Assembly (NCBI GenBank): GCA_964479465.1
Contig: CAYZMG010000048.1
Location: 1 to 32,328 of the forward strand
Reading direction: 5' to 3'
DNA from: CADCTB01 sp964479465
GTDB lineage: Bacteria; Actinomycetota; Acidimicrobiia; Acidimicrobiales; AC-14
DNA: 32,328 nt
The notes beneath the pieces were generated by a model. It did not search any database. It saw only the letters and a program-made list of their open reading frames with translations, and was not told where the DNA came from. Shown one piece after another: positions 1 through 7,375 of this stretch. The position numbers and the translations under genes are program-made. Each line of letters begins with the position of its first letter. The first letter of the stretch is position 1.

Positions 1-193
1 GGATGAAGAGGATCATCAGCGAGGTGACGCCCAGCAGGGCGCCGACCACCGAGCCCAAGAGCGCACCGCCGATGCCCACCAGGATGGTCATCCCGATGCT
101 CATGGGGTTGGGGCCCGGGACGGCGAGGCGGCCCAGGGCGCCGAAGATCGCGCCACTGATGACCAGGCTGATGAGCACCATGAGAAGGTTCAT
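1..193 (-). CDS. GlsB/YeaQ/YmgE-family stress-response membrane protein, 3' end beyond window
   Basis: This is the N-terminal 64 codons of a small hydrophobic protein that begins MNLLMVLISLVISGAIFGALG and runs off the left edge. The visible part has two membrane segments (about residues 2-20 and 38-60) linked by a short loop with GRLAVPGPNPM. A glycine-rich TM, a G-R-x-A-x-P-G-P-NPM loop and another glycine-rich TM are the pattern of the transglycosylase-associated/GlsB family, short inner-membrane proteins often induced by stress with no settled biochemical role. The ATG is chosen because it precedes the first TM directly. It lies 39 bp downstream of ccmI on the same strand and could be read through from the ccm operon. 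It has no evident link to cytochrome biogenesis. The C-terminal third TM expected in the family is outside the window. Confidence 0.7.
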   Translation of the reverse strand, partial: MNLLMVLISLVISGAIFGALGRLAVPGPNPMSIGMTILVGIGGALLGSVVGALLGVTSLMILFI

Positions 194-232
194 GCTTGGA
201 AGTGTTCCCCAATCGCCGCCGGCCTAACGCGC

Positions 233-961
233 TCAGGGCGCGGGTTGGCCGGCGTCGGCCATCGCCCTGCGCAGGACGTCCTCGACAAGGGGGACCATCT
301 CCGCGGGCGGGTTGTTCGACATGAACAGCCGGAACTCCGTGACCGCCGCCGCCGGGTCTTCGCGGTCCTGGTAGAGAACCATGCCCCGGAAGAAATGGGC
401 GTCGGGGAAACGGGGGTCGACGGCGATCGCCGCATCCAGCGACGCCATGGCCTCGTCGGGCAGGCCGGCCCGCTTCAGCAGCCAGCCGCGGTAGGCGAGG
501 GCGGCGACGTCGCGAGGGTTCTCCCTGATCAGCTCGTCGTAGATCTTGAGGGCGTCGGCCGCTCTGCCGTTGCTCTCGAGCTGGAGGGCCTCCTGGAGCC
601 GGCCGGCCGGCGTGTCGGGAAGCGACCCGGTCATGGGCGCCCCCGGCTCCCGCTGGCTGGAGAAGGTGGCGACGGCCCCGCCGGCCACCGCAGCGACGAG
701 CAGGACCACGCCCAGGGTGATGGCGAGAGGACGCCTGGTCTTGACCGGCGGCGGCGCGTTGGAGCCGCGGGCGGGCCGGGCGCGCCCGCCGCGCTCCAGC
801 GCCCGGAGGACGACAGCGGCCCGGGCGGTGTAGTCGGCGTGGAGCGCATGGTAGTCGCGCTCGGACAGCTCGCCGGCCTGCCGCTCGCGCTCGAGATCGT
901 GGAGGGAGCCGAGGAGGAAGTCGCGCTCCTCCTCCAGCTCGTCGCGGTCGTGCAGCGTCAT
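233..961 (-). CDS. ccmI: CcmI-like TPR protein of the cytochrome c maturation operon
   Basis: This 242-residue protein has a charged N-terminal coiled segment (MTLHDRDELEEERDFLLGSL, then ERERQAGELSERDYHALHADY), one TM at about residues 80-100 and a periplasm-side C-terminal half with TPR-like repeats (ALQLESNGRAADALKIYDEL, then AALAYRGWLLKRAGLPDEAM and a third unit). That order matches the CcmI/CycH family, which presents apocytochrome c to the CcmF/H heme ligation complex. It is shorter than proteobacterial CcmI, which is usually nearer 400 residues. The ATG overlaps the ccmH stop as ATGA, so translation is probably coupled. An in-frame upstream extension to 1099 is possible but would overlap ccmH and looks like shadow sequence. 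It is the last ccm gene of the operon. The role is inferred from domain order and position; the sequence itself is weakly diagnostic. Confidence 0.75.
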   Translation of the reverse strand: MTLHDRDELEEERDFLLGSLHDLERERQAGELSERDYHALHADYTARAAVVLRALERGGRARPARGSNAPPPVKTRRPLAITLGVVLLVAAVAGGAVATFSSQREPGAPMTGSLPDTPAGRLQEALQLESNGRAADALKIYDELIRENPRDVAALAYRGWLLKRAGLPDEAMASLDAAIAVDPRFPDAHFFRGMVLYQDREDPAAAVTEFRLFMSNNPPAEMVPLVEDVLRRAMADAGQPAP

Positions 962-1437
962 GACTTGGCTCTCATCGCCCTGGCCACCAGGGCCTCGTCG
1001 GCGTCGGAGGCGGTGGGGCCGGGCTTCACCCGCCGCCGGCGCAGGACGAACACCAGCCCACCCACGGCGGCGACGCCGCCGAGGATGGGGAGGGCCCACA
1101 CCACCCGGCTCTTGGGCTGCAGGAGGATGTCCTCGCCGTAGCGGCTGATGAGGTAGCCCTTGATCTGGGCGTCGGTCTCGCCTTCCTGCACCCGCCGGCG
1201 GACCTCGTCACGAATGGCCTCGGCCGAGGGCGCGTCGGACAGGGCCGCCGACAGGCCCCGGCACGTCGGGCAGCGCACGACCTCGGAGATTCGCTCCACC
1301 CGCTGGTCCTCCGTCGGCGGCCCCGAATCACCACGGGAGCCGACCGCCAGTGCGCCGACGAGCACCAGCGCCAGCAGCCCCCACGAGAGTCGCCGGCTCA
1401 CTGTGCGCATTGCTTCGCTCGACTTTCGCTCCCTCAC
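958..1437 (-). CDS. ccmH: CcmH, cytochrome c-type biogenesis thiol reductase
   Basis: CcmH reduces the CXXCH cysteines of apocytochrome c, or forms a mixed disulfide with it, before CcmF attaches heme. The signature RCPTCRG redox motif is visible at about residues 55-61 (VVRCPTCRGLSAALSDAPSA), followed by the DEVRRRVQEGETDAQIKGYL helix and YGEDILLQP, all hallmarks of the family. There is an N-terminal signal-anchor (SWGLLALVLVGALAV) and a C-terminal TM ahead of RRRRVKPG. The start is uncertain: GTG at 1437 overlaps the ccmF stop (GTGA), while ATG at 1410 has a GAGCG element 5 nt upstream and would give 150 residues. Its own stop overlaps the ccmI ATG. No thioredoxin-like CcmG gene precedes it, unlike the E. 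coli order. Confidence 0.9.
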   Translation of the reverse strand: MRERKSSEAMRTVSRRLSWGLLALVLVGALAVGSRGDSGPPTEDQRVERISEVVRCPTCRGLSAALSDAPSAEAIRDEVRRRVQEGETDAQIKGYLISRYGEDILLQPKSRVVWALPILGGVAAVGGLVFVLRRRRVKPGPTASDADEALVARAMRAKS

Positions 1438-3434
1438 GATGGCACCGCCGCCGGCTCGGGACGGGAGGCGTCGGGCGCGGCGACGGCTGGCTCCGAGCCC
1501 GGGTTAGCGGGCAGGCGCCGGCGGCGGCCCGGCCACGCGGCCAGGAAGGTCCCGAGCCCCATCACGGTGCCGCCGATCCAGAGCCAAACGACCATGGGCT
1601 GCACGTTTACGCCGATGACGGCCACGCCGGCCGCATCCGGCGGGACGACGAGGGTGAGGTAGACGTCGGAGAACGGCCCGGTGCGAACCGACGGCGAACC
1701 GATGGCCTGCGAGCCGAACGGGAACTGGTGCAGCGCCGGCGCGTAGACCTTGCCGCCGTCGACGCGGACCTGAGCCGAAGTCGTCCTCTTGTTCGACTGC
1801 TCCCTGACGGTGGTGCTCAGGTAGGTGACCGAGTGGCCGGCAAGGCTGGCCGACTCCCCCGGCGCCAGGCGGAACTGGGCCCGGTGACCGTAGGACGAGC
1901 TGGCGGCGAAGCCGACCGCCACCAGCACGACGCCGAGGTGCACGACCATGCCCCCGTTGGAGCGGCCGAGCAGGGCCCGCCAAACCGGCTCCCCGCCCCG
2001 CCGGGCGGCCCGGACCGACAGGCCCAGCTGGCGCAGGGCAGCGGCGCCGGCGAAGGCGGCCAGCCCGAAGGCTATGAGCGGGCCGAGTCCCCGCAGGCCG
2101 AACGCCACGCACGCCACCACGGTGAGCGTCCCGGCCCACGCCGGCCACAGGAGGCGCTGGTGCAGGGTCTCCATCGCCGCCTTGCGCCACGGCAAGGCCG
2201 GCGCCACCGCCATGAGGAACAGGAGGGTGAAGCCGATCGGGGCGGTCATGCGGTTGAAGTAGGGGGCACCCACGGAGAGCTGGTCGCCGTTGATGGCCTC
2301 GACCAGCAGGGGGAAGAGCGTACCCAGGAGGACGACGAAGGCGAAGGCGGCGAAGGCCACGTTGTTGGCCAGGAATGCCGCCTCCCGGGAAATGGGCGCG
2401 TCGATCGAGCCCGGCGAGCGCAGCTTGTCACCCCGCCAGCCGATGAGGCCGATGGAGACGGCCACCACCACCGCGAAGAAGACCAGGATCGCCGGCCCGA
2501 TCGCCGACTCGGTGAAGGCGTGCACCGAGTCGAGAACGCCGGATCGGGTGAGGAACGTCCCCAGGATGGTCAAAGAGAACGTGGCCACGAGCAGCGACAA
2601 ATTCCAGACCCGCAGCATGGCCCGCCGCTCCTGCACCATCACCGAATGGACGTAGGCGGTGGCCGTCAGCCACGGGAGGAACGAGGCGTTCTCCACTGGG
2701 TCCCACGCCCAGTAGCCACCCCAGCCCAGCACCTCGTAGGACCACCAGGCGCCGAGGACGATGCCCACGGTGAGAAAGCCCCAGGCGAAGAGCGTCCACC
2801 GCCGCGTCTCCGCCAGCCAGCTCTCGCCGAGGCGGCCGGTGATCAGGGCGGCCAGGGCGAAGGCGAAGGGGATGGTGAAGCCGACGTAGCCCAGGTAGAG
2901 CATGGGCGGGTGGAAGGCCACCAGCGGGTGGTTCTGGAGGAGCGGGTTGGGGCCCGGCCCGTCGAGGGGGATGGCGCCGGCCACCAGCCGGAACGGGTTG
3001 GACGGGCCGGCCATCAGGCCGAAGAAGAAGGCGGCCACGGCCAGGGCGACCAGGGTGGCCCACGCCACGATGGGGTCGGTGGCCCGGTCCCGGAAGTGGC
3101 GGGCCATGACCGCGATGTAGCCGGCCAGCACCAGGGCCCACAGCAGGATCGACCCCTCCAGCGCGGACCACATGGTAGTCACCGTGTAGAGGAGCGGCGT
3201 GCTGCGGCTGTGGTTGTCGGCCACATACTTCAGCGAGAAGTCGTGGCTCAGAAGGGCGTACTGCATGGCCACGGTGGCCAGCACGGCGCCGGCCAGCACC
3301 AGCCATACGTAGCGCTGGCCGGTCCGGAGCATGCCCGGGTGGTGCCGGCGCAGGCCGATGGCCAGGGTGGCCACACCGAGGATGGCGGCGGCCAGCCCGA
3401 GGGCGACGGCCGCCGTACCGAGAACGGCACTCAT
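1434..3434 (-). CDS. ccmF: CcmF, cytochrome c heme lyase subunit
   Basis: CcmF is the integral-membrane core of the System I heme ligase, transferring heme from holo-CcmE to apocytochrome c. The 666-residue product is polytopic from its first residues and carries the tryptophan-rich WWD heme-handling motif (WGGYWAWDPVENASFLPWL), then HSVMVQERRAMLRVWNL, and the GTFLTRSGVLDSVHAFTES segment typical of CcmF/NrfE. Length matches the family. The C-terminal third contains a large extracytoplasmic beta-rich part (YLSTTVREQSNKRTTSAQVR) before a last TM. The ATG at 3434 overlaps the stop of an upstream nine-codon mini-ORF as ATGA. Its stop overlaps the alternative ccmH GTG start. Identification is secure. 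Confidence 0.97.
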   Translation of the reverse strand: MSAVLGTAAVALGLAAAILGVATLAIGLRRHHPGMLRTGQRYVWLVLAGAVLATVAMQYALLSHDFSLKYVADNHSRSTPLLYTVTTMWSALEGSILLWALVLAGYIAVMARHFRDRATDPIVAWATLVALAVAAFFFGLMAGPSNPFRLVAGAIPLDGPGPNPLLQNHPLVAFHPPMLYLGYVGFTIPFAFALAALITGRLGESWLAETRRWTLFAWGFLTVGIVLGAWWSYEVLGWGGYWAWDPVENASFLPWLTATAYVHSVMVQERRAMLRVWNLSLLVATFSLTILGTFLTRSGVLDSVHAFTESAIGPAILVFFAVVVAVSIGLIGWRGDKLRSPGSIDAPISREAAFLANNVAFAAFAFVVLLGTLFPLLVEAINGDQLSVGAPYFNRMTAPIGFTLLFLMAVAPALPWRKAAMETLHQRLLWPAWAGTLTVVACVAFGLRGLGPLIAFGLAAFAGAAALRQLGLSVRAARRGGEPVWRALLGRSNGGMVVHLGVVLVAVGFAASSSYGHRAQFRLAPGESASLAGHSVTYLSTTVREQSNKRTTSAQVRVDGGKVYAPALHQFPFGSQAIGSPSVRTGPFSDVYLTLVVPPDAAGVAVIGVNVQPMVVWLWIGGTVMGLGTFLAAWPGRRRRLPANPGSEPAVAAPDASRPEPAAVPS

Positions 3435-3482
3435 GGCCGTCCCTTTGACGACGTACTCATGGCCGTCTCTTTGACGACGTAC
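3431..3482 (-). repeat. 26-bp tandem duplication encoding two chained nine-codon mini-ORFs between ccmE and ccmF
   Basis: Two 26-bp units (3431-3456 and 3457-3482) differ at one base. Read on the minus strand, each starts ATGAGTACGTCGTCAAAG and ends GGCC directly before the next ATGA. Mini-ORF 1 (3457-3486) reads MSTSSKRRP-stop and mini-ORF 2 (3431-3460) reads MSTSSKGRP-stop. The ccmE stop is the TGA of the first ATGA, the two mini-ORFs are joined by the second, and the third ATGA contains the ccmF start. Because 26 is one short of 27, every unit restores an ATGA overlap. A termination-reinitiation relay is inferred; the repeat and the overlaps are directly visible. Confidence 0.85.
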
Positions 3483-3893
3483 TCATGGAAGGGTGGTGGT
3501 GACCCGCTCGGGATTCTCGGCCACGTAGGTTTCGGAGTGCTTGACCAGCATCCGGTCGCTGGAGAAGTGGTCGCCCTGGAAGCGGCCCTCAAGGACGACG
3601 GGGATGCCGGGGCGGAACAGCTCCGGCGGGTCGCCCTTGTGCTGCACGGGCACCCGGACGTCGTTCTTGGTCAGGGTGAACGACACGTCGTTGCCGACCT
3701 GGCGCACGCTGCCGTCGACCACGTCGCCCTCGATGCGGAACCGCCGGTCACCCAGCTGCTCCCGCTGGGCCACGGCCTCATCGGCGGTGCGGAAGTAGAG
3801 GGTCGCGTTGCCCAGGCCCTGGAACACCAGGAAGCCCAGTGCGGCAACGACCACGATGCCGGCCAGCCATAACCGCCGGCGGGTGTCGATCAC
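3483..3893 (-). CDS. ccmE: CcmE, periplasmic heme chaperone
   Basis: CcmE carries heme covalently from the CcmABCD complex to CcmF. This 136-residue protein has the family layout: a short cytoplasmic VIDTRRR start, one signal-anchor TM (LWLAGIVVVAALGFLVFQGL), then an OB-fold (YFRTADEAVAQREQ, RRFRIEGDVVDGSV, VSFTLTKND, FRPGIPVVLEGRF). The heme-binding histidine lies in MLVKHSETY, with His and Tyr four residues apart, as in the E. coli HDENY motif, so this is the His-type and not the Cys-type CcmE. GTG at 3893 is preferred because it overlaps the ccmD stop (GTGA) and immediately precedes the anchor; longer upstream reading would overlap ccmC. The stop is within the first ATGA of the mini-ORF relay. 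Confidence 0.95.
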   Translation of the reverse strand: MIDTRRRLWLAGIVVVAALGFLVFQGLGNATLYFRTADEAVAQREQLGDRRFRIEGDVVDGSVRQVGNDVSFTLTKNDVRVPVQHKGDPPELFRPGIPVVLEGRFQGDHFSSDRMLVKHSETYVAENPERVTTTLP

Positions 3894-4021
3894 AGAGTCT
3901 TGTCCTCGGGTTGCAGGAGGCGGCTGAGCGTGCGCTTGCGGCGGATAACCCACGCCGCGTATCCGGCCAGGATGGCGAAGGTGGAGAAGTACCCGGCGAA
4001 GATGTATCCGGCGTCGTTCAT
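3890..4021 (-). CDS. ccmD: CcmD, small membrane subunit of heme export complex
   Basis: This 43-residue product (MNDAGYIFAGYFSTFAILAG, then YAAWVIRRKRTLSRLL) is a single TM helix followed by a basic cytoplasmic tail, the standard CcmD pattern. CcmD is needed to release holo-CcmE from CcmABC. The ATG at 4021 overlaps the ccmC stop (ATGA) and its TGA overlaps the ccmE GTG start. Residues Y-F-x-x-Y-A-x-x-W-V-I-R-R-K agree with the family. Position between ccmC and ccmE makes the call firm despite the small size. Confidence 0.9.
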   Translation of the reverse strand: MNDAGYIFAGYFSTFAILAGYAAWVIRRKRTLSRLLQPEDKTL

Positions 4022-4770
4022 GAGACCGCCTCGGCCCGCCGCTCGTCGATGGCGATCTGCATGGCCCGGTCGCCCAAGCGGTCCTCCAGCCAGGCCAGCC
4101 GGAAGCGGTGGGCCATGAGCCAGGCATAGAGCAGGGTGAAGGCGATCACCCCGAGGAACAGCGTCCAGGCCATGGTGCCGCGGATCTGAGGGTCGAGCAG
4201 CCTGCTGTCGTCCAGGAACGAGGCGTTTTGGTGGAGGGTGCGCCACCACTCCACGGACTGGTGGACGATGGGCACGTTGAGGAAGGCGGCGATGGCGACG
4301 ATGGCCGACCGCCTCGACTGCACCTCGGGCGACGCCGGCACCTTCCGAACCGCCAGGTACCCGAGGTACATGACGAAAAGCACGGCGGTGGTGGTCAGCC
4401 GGGCGTCCCAGGTCCAGTAGACGCCCCACGTGATCCGGCCCCAGATGGCGCCAATGAGCAGGGTCAGGCCGAGGAACAGGACGCCGATCTCCGCCGACGC
4501 CGCCGCAGTGAGGTCCCAGAAGCGGGAGCGGGTGCGCTTCCAGAGGTACAGCACGCTGGCCAGAGTGGTGATGCCGAAGCAGACGTACATGGACAGCCAG
4601 GCTGTGGGCACGTGCAGGTAGAGCAGCCGCACCGAGTCGCCCATGTTGACGTCCCGCGGCGAGATGACGAGAGCCATGAACGCGGTCAGGCCCAGGCTGA
4701 CGGCGGTCAGCCATCCGAGGACGCGGACCGCGGGTGAACTCTTGCTGCCGTTCAATGAGGTAATCGTCAA
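4018..4770 (-). CDS. ccmC: CcmC, heme delivery membrane protein
   Basis: CcmC presents heme to CcmE in the membrane. The 250-residue protein has six TM segments and the WWD motif WGVYWTWDARLTT at about residues 125-137, plus conserved periplasmic His in LYLHVPTAWLSMY and PIVHQSVEWWRTLHQ, the expected heme axial ligands. A TTG start at 4770 is chosen: it overlaps the ccmB stop (TTGA) and has a strong GGAGG four nt upstream, lying inside the last ccmB codons. The longer reading to 4851 would overlap ccmB by more than 80 bp. The stop overlaps the ccmD ATG. Length matches the family. Confidence 0.95.
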   Translation of the reverse strand: MTITSLNGSKSSPAVRVLGWLTAVSLGLTAFMALVISPRDVNMGDSVRLLYLHVPTAWLSMYVCFGITTLASVLYLWKRTRSRFWDLTAAASAEIGVLFLGLTLLIGAIWGRITWGVYWTWDARLTTTAVLFVMYLGYLAVRKVPASPEVQSRRSAIVAIAAFLNVPIVHQSVEWWRTLHQNASFLDDSRLLDPQIRGTMAWTLFLGVIAFTLLYAWLMAHRFRLAWLEDRLGDRAMQIAIDERRAEAVS

Positions 4771-5435
4771 GCTTCCTCCAGAAGCGGGCCGAAGGCGACG
4801 ACCCCGAACGTCACATAGATGGTGGCGAAGACGGCCAGCAGCCGCACCCACGGCCAGCCATCGGCTGGGGTGCCGGCCAGGGCTGCTTCGCAGGCCCGGG
4901 CCGCCGCCAAGAGTACGGGGGCGAGCACCGGTAGTACCAGCAGGGGCAGCAGCGTGTCCCGGACTCGGAGGCCGGCGGCGATGATCCCGTAGACCGTGCC
5001 GGCCGCCGCGAGACCCACCGTGGCCGCGATGCAGGTCAGCAGGAGCATCACCGGGCCCCGCAGCTGGACGCCGTAGAGGACGACCACGCCGAGGGTCAGG
5101 ACGACCTCGAGAACCACCAGCTGGGCGGCGACGGCCGCGGCCTTGCCCAGGAAGATGCCGGCGCCGTCGAGGCCGGAGAGGCGCAGGGCGTCGCGGGCAT
5201 CGTCGTCGGACTCGATGACGAAGGACCGCTGGATGGCCAGCAGCCCCGAGAACATCACGGTGACCCAGAACAGGCCGGGCCCCACGGCGATCAGGGTGTC
5301 GCGGTCGGAGTCCAGGGCGAAGGCGAACACGATGAGGACCAGCAGGGCGAAGGGGATGACCTGGTTGATCACCACCCGCGACCGGGCCTCGACCCGCAGG
5401 TCCTTGCCGGCGACCAGAGCCGCGTCACGCCACAA
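4767..5435 (-). CDS. ccmB: CcmB, heme exporter ABC permease subunit
   Basis: CcmB is the permease partner of CcmA in the CcmABCD complex. The 222-residue product begins LWRDAALVAGKDLRVEARSR (TTG read as Met), matching the family KDLRLExR start, and has six TM segments. FWVTVMFSGLLAIQRSF followed by an acidic loop (ESDDDARDALRLSGLDGAGI) is typical of CcmB. The TTG lies about 6 nt after a GGGGAAGG purine stretch. The frame is open upstream into the ccmA repeat and N gap, so the start is an inference. It overlaps the inferred ccmA stop (5425-5427) by 11 bp. The stop overlaps the ccmC TTG. Confidence 0.92.
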   Translation of the reverse strand: MWRDAALVAGKDLRVEARSRVVINQVIPFALLVLIVFAFALDSDRDTLIAVGPGLFWVTVMFSGLLAIQRSFVIESDDDARDALRLSGLDGAGIFLGKAAAVAAQLVVLEVVLTLGVVVLYGVQLRGPVMLLLTCIAATVGLAAAGTVYGIIAAGLRVRDTLLPLLVLPVLAPVLLAAARACEAALAGTPADGWPWVRLLAVFATIYVTFGVVAFGPLLEEA

Positions 5436-6346
5436 TGCTGGCCTTCCCCGCCGNNNNNNNNNNNNNNNNNNNNNNNNNNNNNNNNNNNNNNNNNNNNNNN
5501 NNNNNNNNNNNNNNNNNNNNNNNNNNNNNNNNNNNNNNNNNNNNNNNNNNNNNGGGCCCCAGCCCCGGCTCCTCCCCGAGGCGGGGCCCCAGCCCCGCCC
5601 GGCGCCGTCTCGCTGGCCTTCCCCGCCGGGGCCCCAGCCCCGGCTCCTCCCCGAGGCGGGGCCCCAGCCCCGCCCGGCGCCGTAGCCGTGTCCGGTGGGT
5701 CAAGAACGCCGCCGGTCACCTGGCCGCCCGCCATGGTGACGGTACGGGTGGCGATGGCCGCGGCACGGTCCAGCTCGTGGGAGGCCAGCAGGACGGTGGC
5801 CCCGCCGGCGGCGGCCTCCTGCACGATCGCGTCGAGGAGGTTGCGGCCGGCGGCGTCGAGACCGGCGTGGGGCTCATCGAGGAGCCACAGCTCCGGGCGG
5901 CGGGCCACGACCGCGGCGACGGCCACCCGCCGGCGCTGGCCGGCGGACAAGCGGCCGGCGGGCACGTCGCGCAGGCGCCCGTCGAGGCCCAGCCGGGCCA
6001 TGGCCTCGGCCGCGGAGGCGGCGCCGGCCCCGGCGGCCCGGGCCGAGAAGGTGAGGTTGTCGGCGACGGTCAGGTCGTCGTACAGGAAGGTGGCATGGCC
6101 CAGAAGGCCGATCCGGCGGCGGACGGCCTTGCGGTTCTTCCGTAGATCCTGGCCGAGCACCTCGGCCTCGCCGGCGGTGAAGGCGGCCAGGCCGGCGCAG
6201 GCCCGCAGCAAGGTGGTCTTGCCCGCCCCGTTTGAGCCCTGGACCAGCACGATCTCGCCGGCGGCCACATCGAGATCCACTCCGGCCAGGGCCGGGAACC
6301 GGCCGAGCAGCGATACGGCAGAGCGAAGACGGACGGCAAGGGCCAT
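5425..6346 (-). CDS. ccmA: CcmA, heme exporter ATP-binding protein with repetitive C-terminal tail
   Basis: CcmA is the ATPase that drives heme release from the CcmC-CcmE complex. Visible motifs are Walker A GSNGAGKTT (residues 37-45), signature LSAGQRRRVAVA, Walker B PELWLLDEP and H-loop LLASHELDR. The ABC domain ends about residue 205. It is followed by TATAPGGAGAPPRGGAGAGA and PAGKASE in tandem, encoded by a 75-bp minisatellite that contains the N gap. If the Ns are removed the two flanks join perfectly inside the repeat, and the frame continues to APAGKASIVA-stop with TGA at 5427-5425. The coordinates given assume this; a gap of k units of 75 bp would keep the same frame. ATG at 6346 is preferred over an upstream ATG at 6391. 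The tail is not a normal part of CcmA. Confidence 0.88.
5437..5683. repeat. 75-bp GC-rich minisatellite in the 3' end of ccmA, interrupted by the gap
   Basis: One full unit (about 5554-5628) is followed by 55 bp of an identical second unit (5629-5683); the left side of the gap (5437-5453) matches the end of a unit. The period is exactly 75 bp (AGCCCCGGCT at 5561 and again at 5636), so each unit adds 25 codons in frame. On the minus strand a unit encodes TAPGGAGAPPRGGAGAGA plus PAGKASE. Within the unit GGGGCCCCAGCCCCG occurs twice, so it is itself built from a shorter duplication. Perfect identity between units suggests recent or homogenised expansion. Confidence 0.9.
5454..5553. other. Assembly gap of 100 N
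   Basis: Exactly 100 undetermined bases, the conventional length for a gap of unknown size. The bases on the left (ending GCCTTCCCCGCCG) and right (starting GGGCCCCAGCCCC) are adjacent positions of the same 75-bp repeat unit, as seen intact at 5612-5640. The gap therefore probably hides zero or a whole number of repeat units and no other gene. Confidence 0.95.
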
Positions 6347-6398
6347 GGGATACCCCGACAAGGGTACCGGTGGGGGTGATATTCGGTCCAAGCAGGGC

Positions 6399-6418
6399 AG
6401 CCAGTAGCCTCACTGGCT
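6399..6418 (+). promoter_or_regulatory. Sortase promoter -10 (TAGCCT) within a 7-bp inverted repeat; leaderless arrangement
   Basis: AGCCAGT (6399-6405) and ACTGGCT (6412-6418) are perfect inverted repeats around TAGCCT (6405-6410), which fits the TANNNT -10 pattern. Eight bases separate it from the GTG of the sortase, and no Shine-Dalgarno sequence is present, so transcription probably begins at the start codon. The inverted repeat could be an operator covering the -10 box. This is read from the sequence; function is inferred. Confidence 0.5.
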
Positions 6419-7345
6419 GTGATCCGGCGCGTCGTCCGGGGAATCGGTAAGTCGCTCATCTCGGTGGGCGTGCTCATCCTCCTCTTCGTGGTGTACCAGC
6501 TCTGGGGAACCGGGCTGGCACAAGAACGCGCCCAGAAGTCGCTGCGTTCCGAGTTCACCCGCCAGCTGGCGGCGGCGGGGGCGCCGGCGCCGGCGGACAA
6601 CCCGGTCGTCACCACGCCGGGCGCCCCACCGACGCCGACCCCCGCGCTCCCACCCCTCGTCCAGGGCGGCCCGATGGGCACGATCGCCATCCCCAAGATC
6701 GGCCTCGACCAAGTGGTGATCGAGGGAGTGGGCGTCGACGAGCTCAAAGAAGCGGTCGGCCACTACCCGGACACCAAGGTGCCGGGGCAGAAGGGCAACG
6801 CCGCGCTGGCCGGCCACCGCACGACCTACGGCGCGCCGTTCAACAAGCTCGACGAACTGGTCAACGGCGACGAGATCACCTTCACCACGCTCGCCGGCAC
6901 CTTCAGGTACCTCGTGTCGGAGAAGAAGATCGTCACCCCCGAGACGGTGGAGGTGCTCGACAACACTCCCGACAACCGCATCACCCTCACCACCTGCCAC
7001 CCCATGTACAGCGCCAAGGAGCGCCTGATCATCGTCGCCCTGCTCCAGGGCCCTCCGATGGACGAGCCCGCCGTCCCCGCCGGCACCACTCCGACGACGG
7101 CGCCGTCGCGCAGCAGCGAGCTGGCTGCCGGCCTCGACCGGCCCGGCCTCTCCGGCGCCGGCGCCGCCAACCGCCCGGCTATCGCCTGGGGCATCATCGC
7201 CGCCTGCATCTGGCTGGCGGCGTGGGCGGTGGGCCGCTGGACAGGCCGGCGCTGGACCGCCTACGGGATCGGCGCCCCGATCTTCCTCGTCGCCCTGTAC
7301 GTCTTCTTCGAGAACTTCGCCCGCCTGCTGCCGGCAAACGTGTAA
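6419..7345 (+). CDS. Class E sortase
   Basis: This cysteine transpeptidase would anchor or polymerise surface proteins at an LPxTG-like (often LAxTG in class E) signal on the outer face of the membrane. The 308-residue product has an N-terminal membrane anchor (SLISVGVLILLFVVYQL), a Pro/Ala-rich linker, a GTIAIPKIGLDQVVIEGVG strand that opens the sortase fold, and the catalytic triad: His133 in LAGHRTTYGAPF, Cys193 in LTTCHPMYS and Arg202 in AKERLIIVA. The Tyr in HRTTYGAPF is typical of class E. Unusually for a short sortase, two further TM segments follow the catalytic domain (about residues 255-300). The GTG start sits 8 nt after a -10 box. It diverges from ccmA; no sortase substrate is encoded nearby, so it may act as a housekeeping enzyme. 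Confidence 0.92.
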   Translation: MIRRVVRGIGKSLISVGVLILLFVVYQLWGTGLAQERAQKSLRSEFTRQLAAAGAPAPADNPVVTTPGAPPTPTPALPPLVQGGPMGTIAIPKIGLDQVVIEGVGVDELKEAVGHYPDTKVPGQKGNAALAGHRTTYGAPFNKLDELVNGDEITFTTLAGTFRYLVSEKKIVTPETVEVLDNTPDNRITLTTCHPMYSAKERLIIVALLQGPPMDEPAVPAGTTPTTAPSRSSELAAGLDRPGLSGAGAANRPAIAWGIIAACIWLAAWAVGRWTGRRWTAYGIGAPIFLVALYVFFENFARLLPANV

Positions 7346-7375
7346 AGGAGGCTCGCCGCCCGCCGGTCGACATCG

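Noticed and set aside
3..227. A plus-strand 74-codon frame at the left edge
   Set aside because: The minus strand reads as a GlsB-type membrane protein here; the plus frame is Arg/Pro/Thr-rich shadow sequence.
1350..3872. An 840-codon plus-strand open frame opposite ccmF and ccmE
   Set aside because: It is antisense to well-identified ccm genes, has the Arg/Gly/His/Gln/Asp-rich composition of high-GC shadow frames and no recognisable domain.
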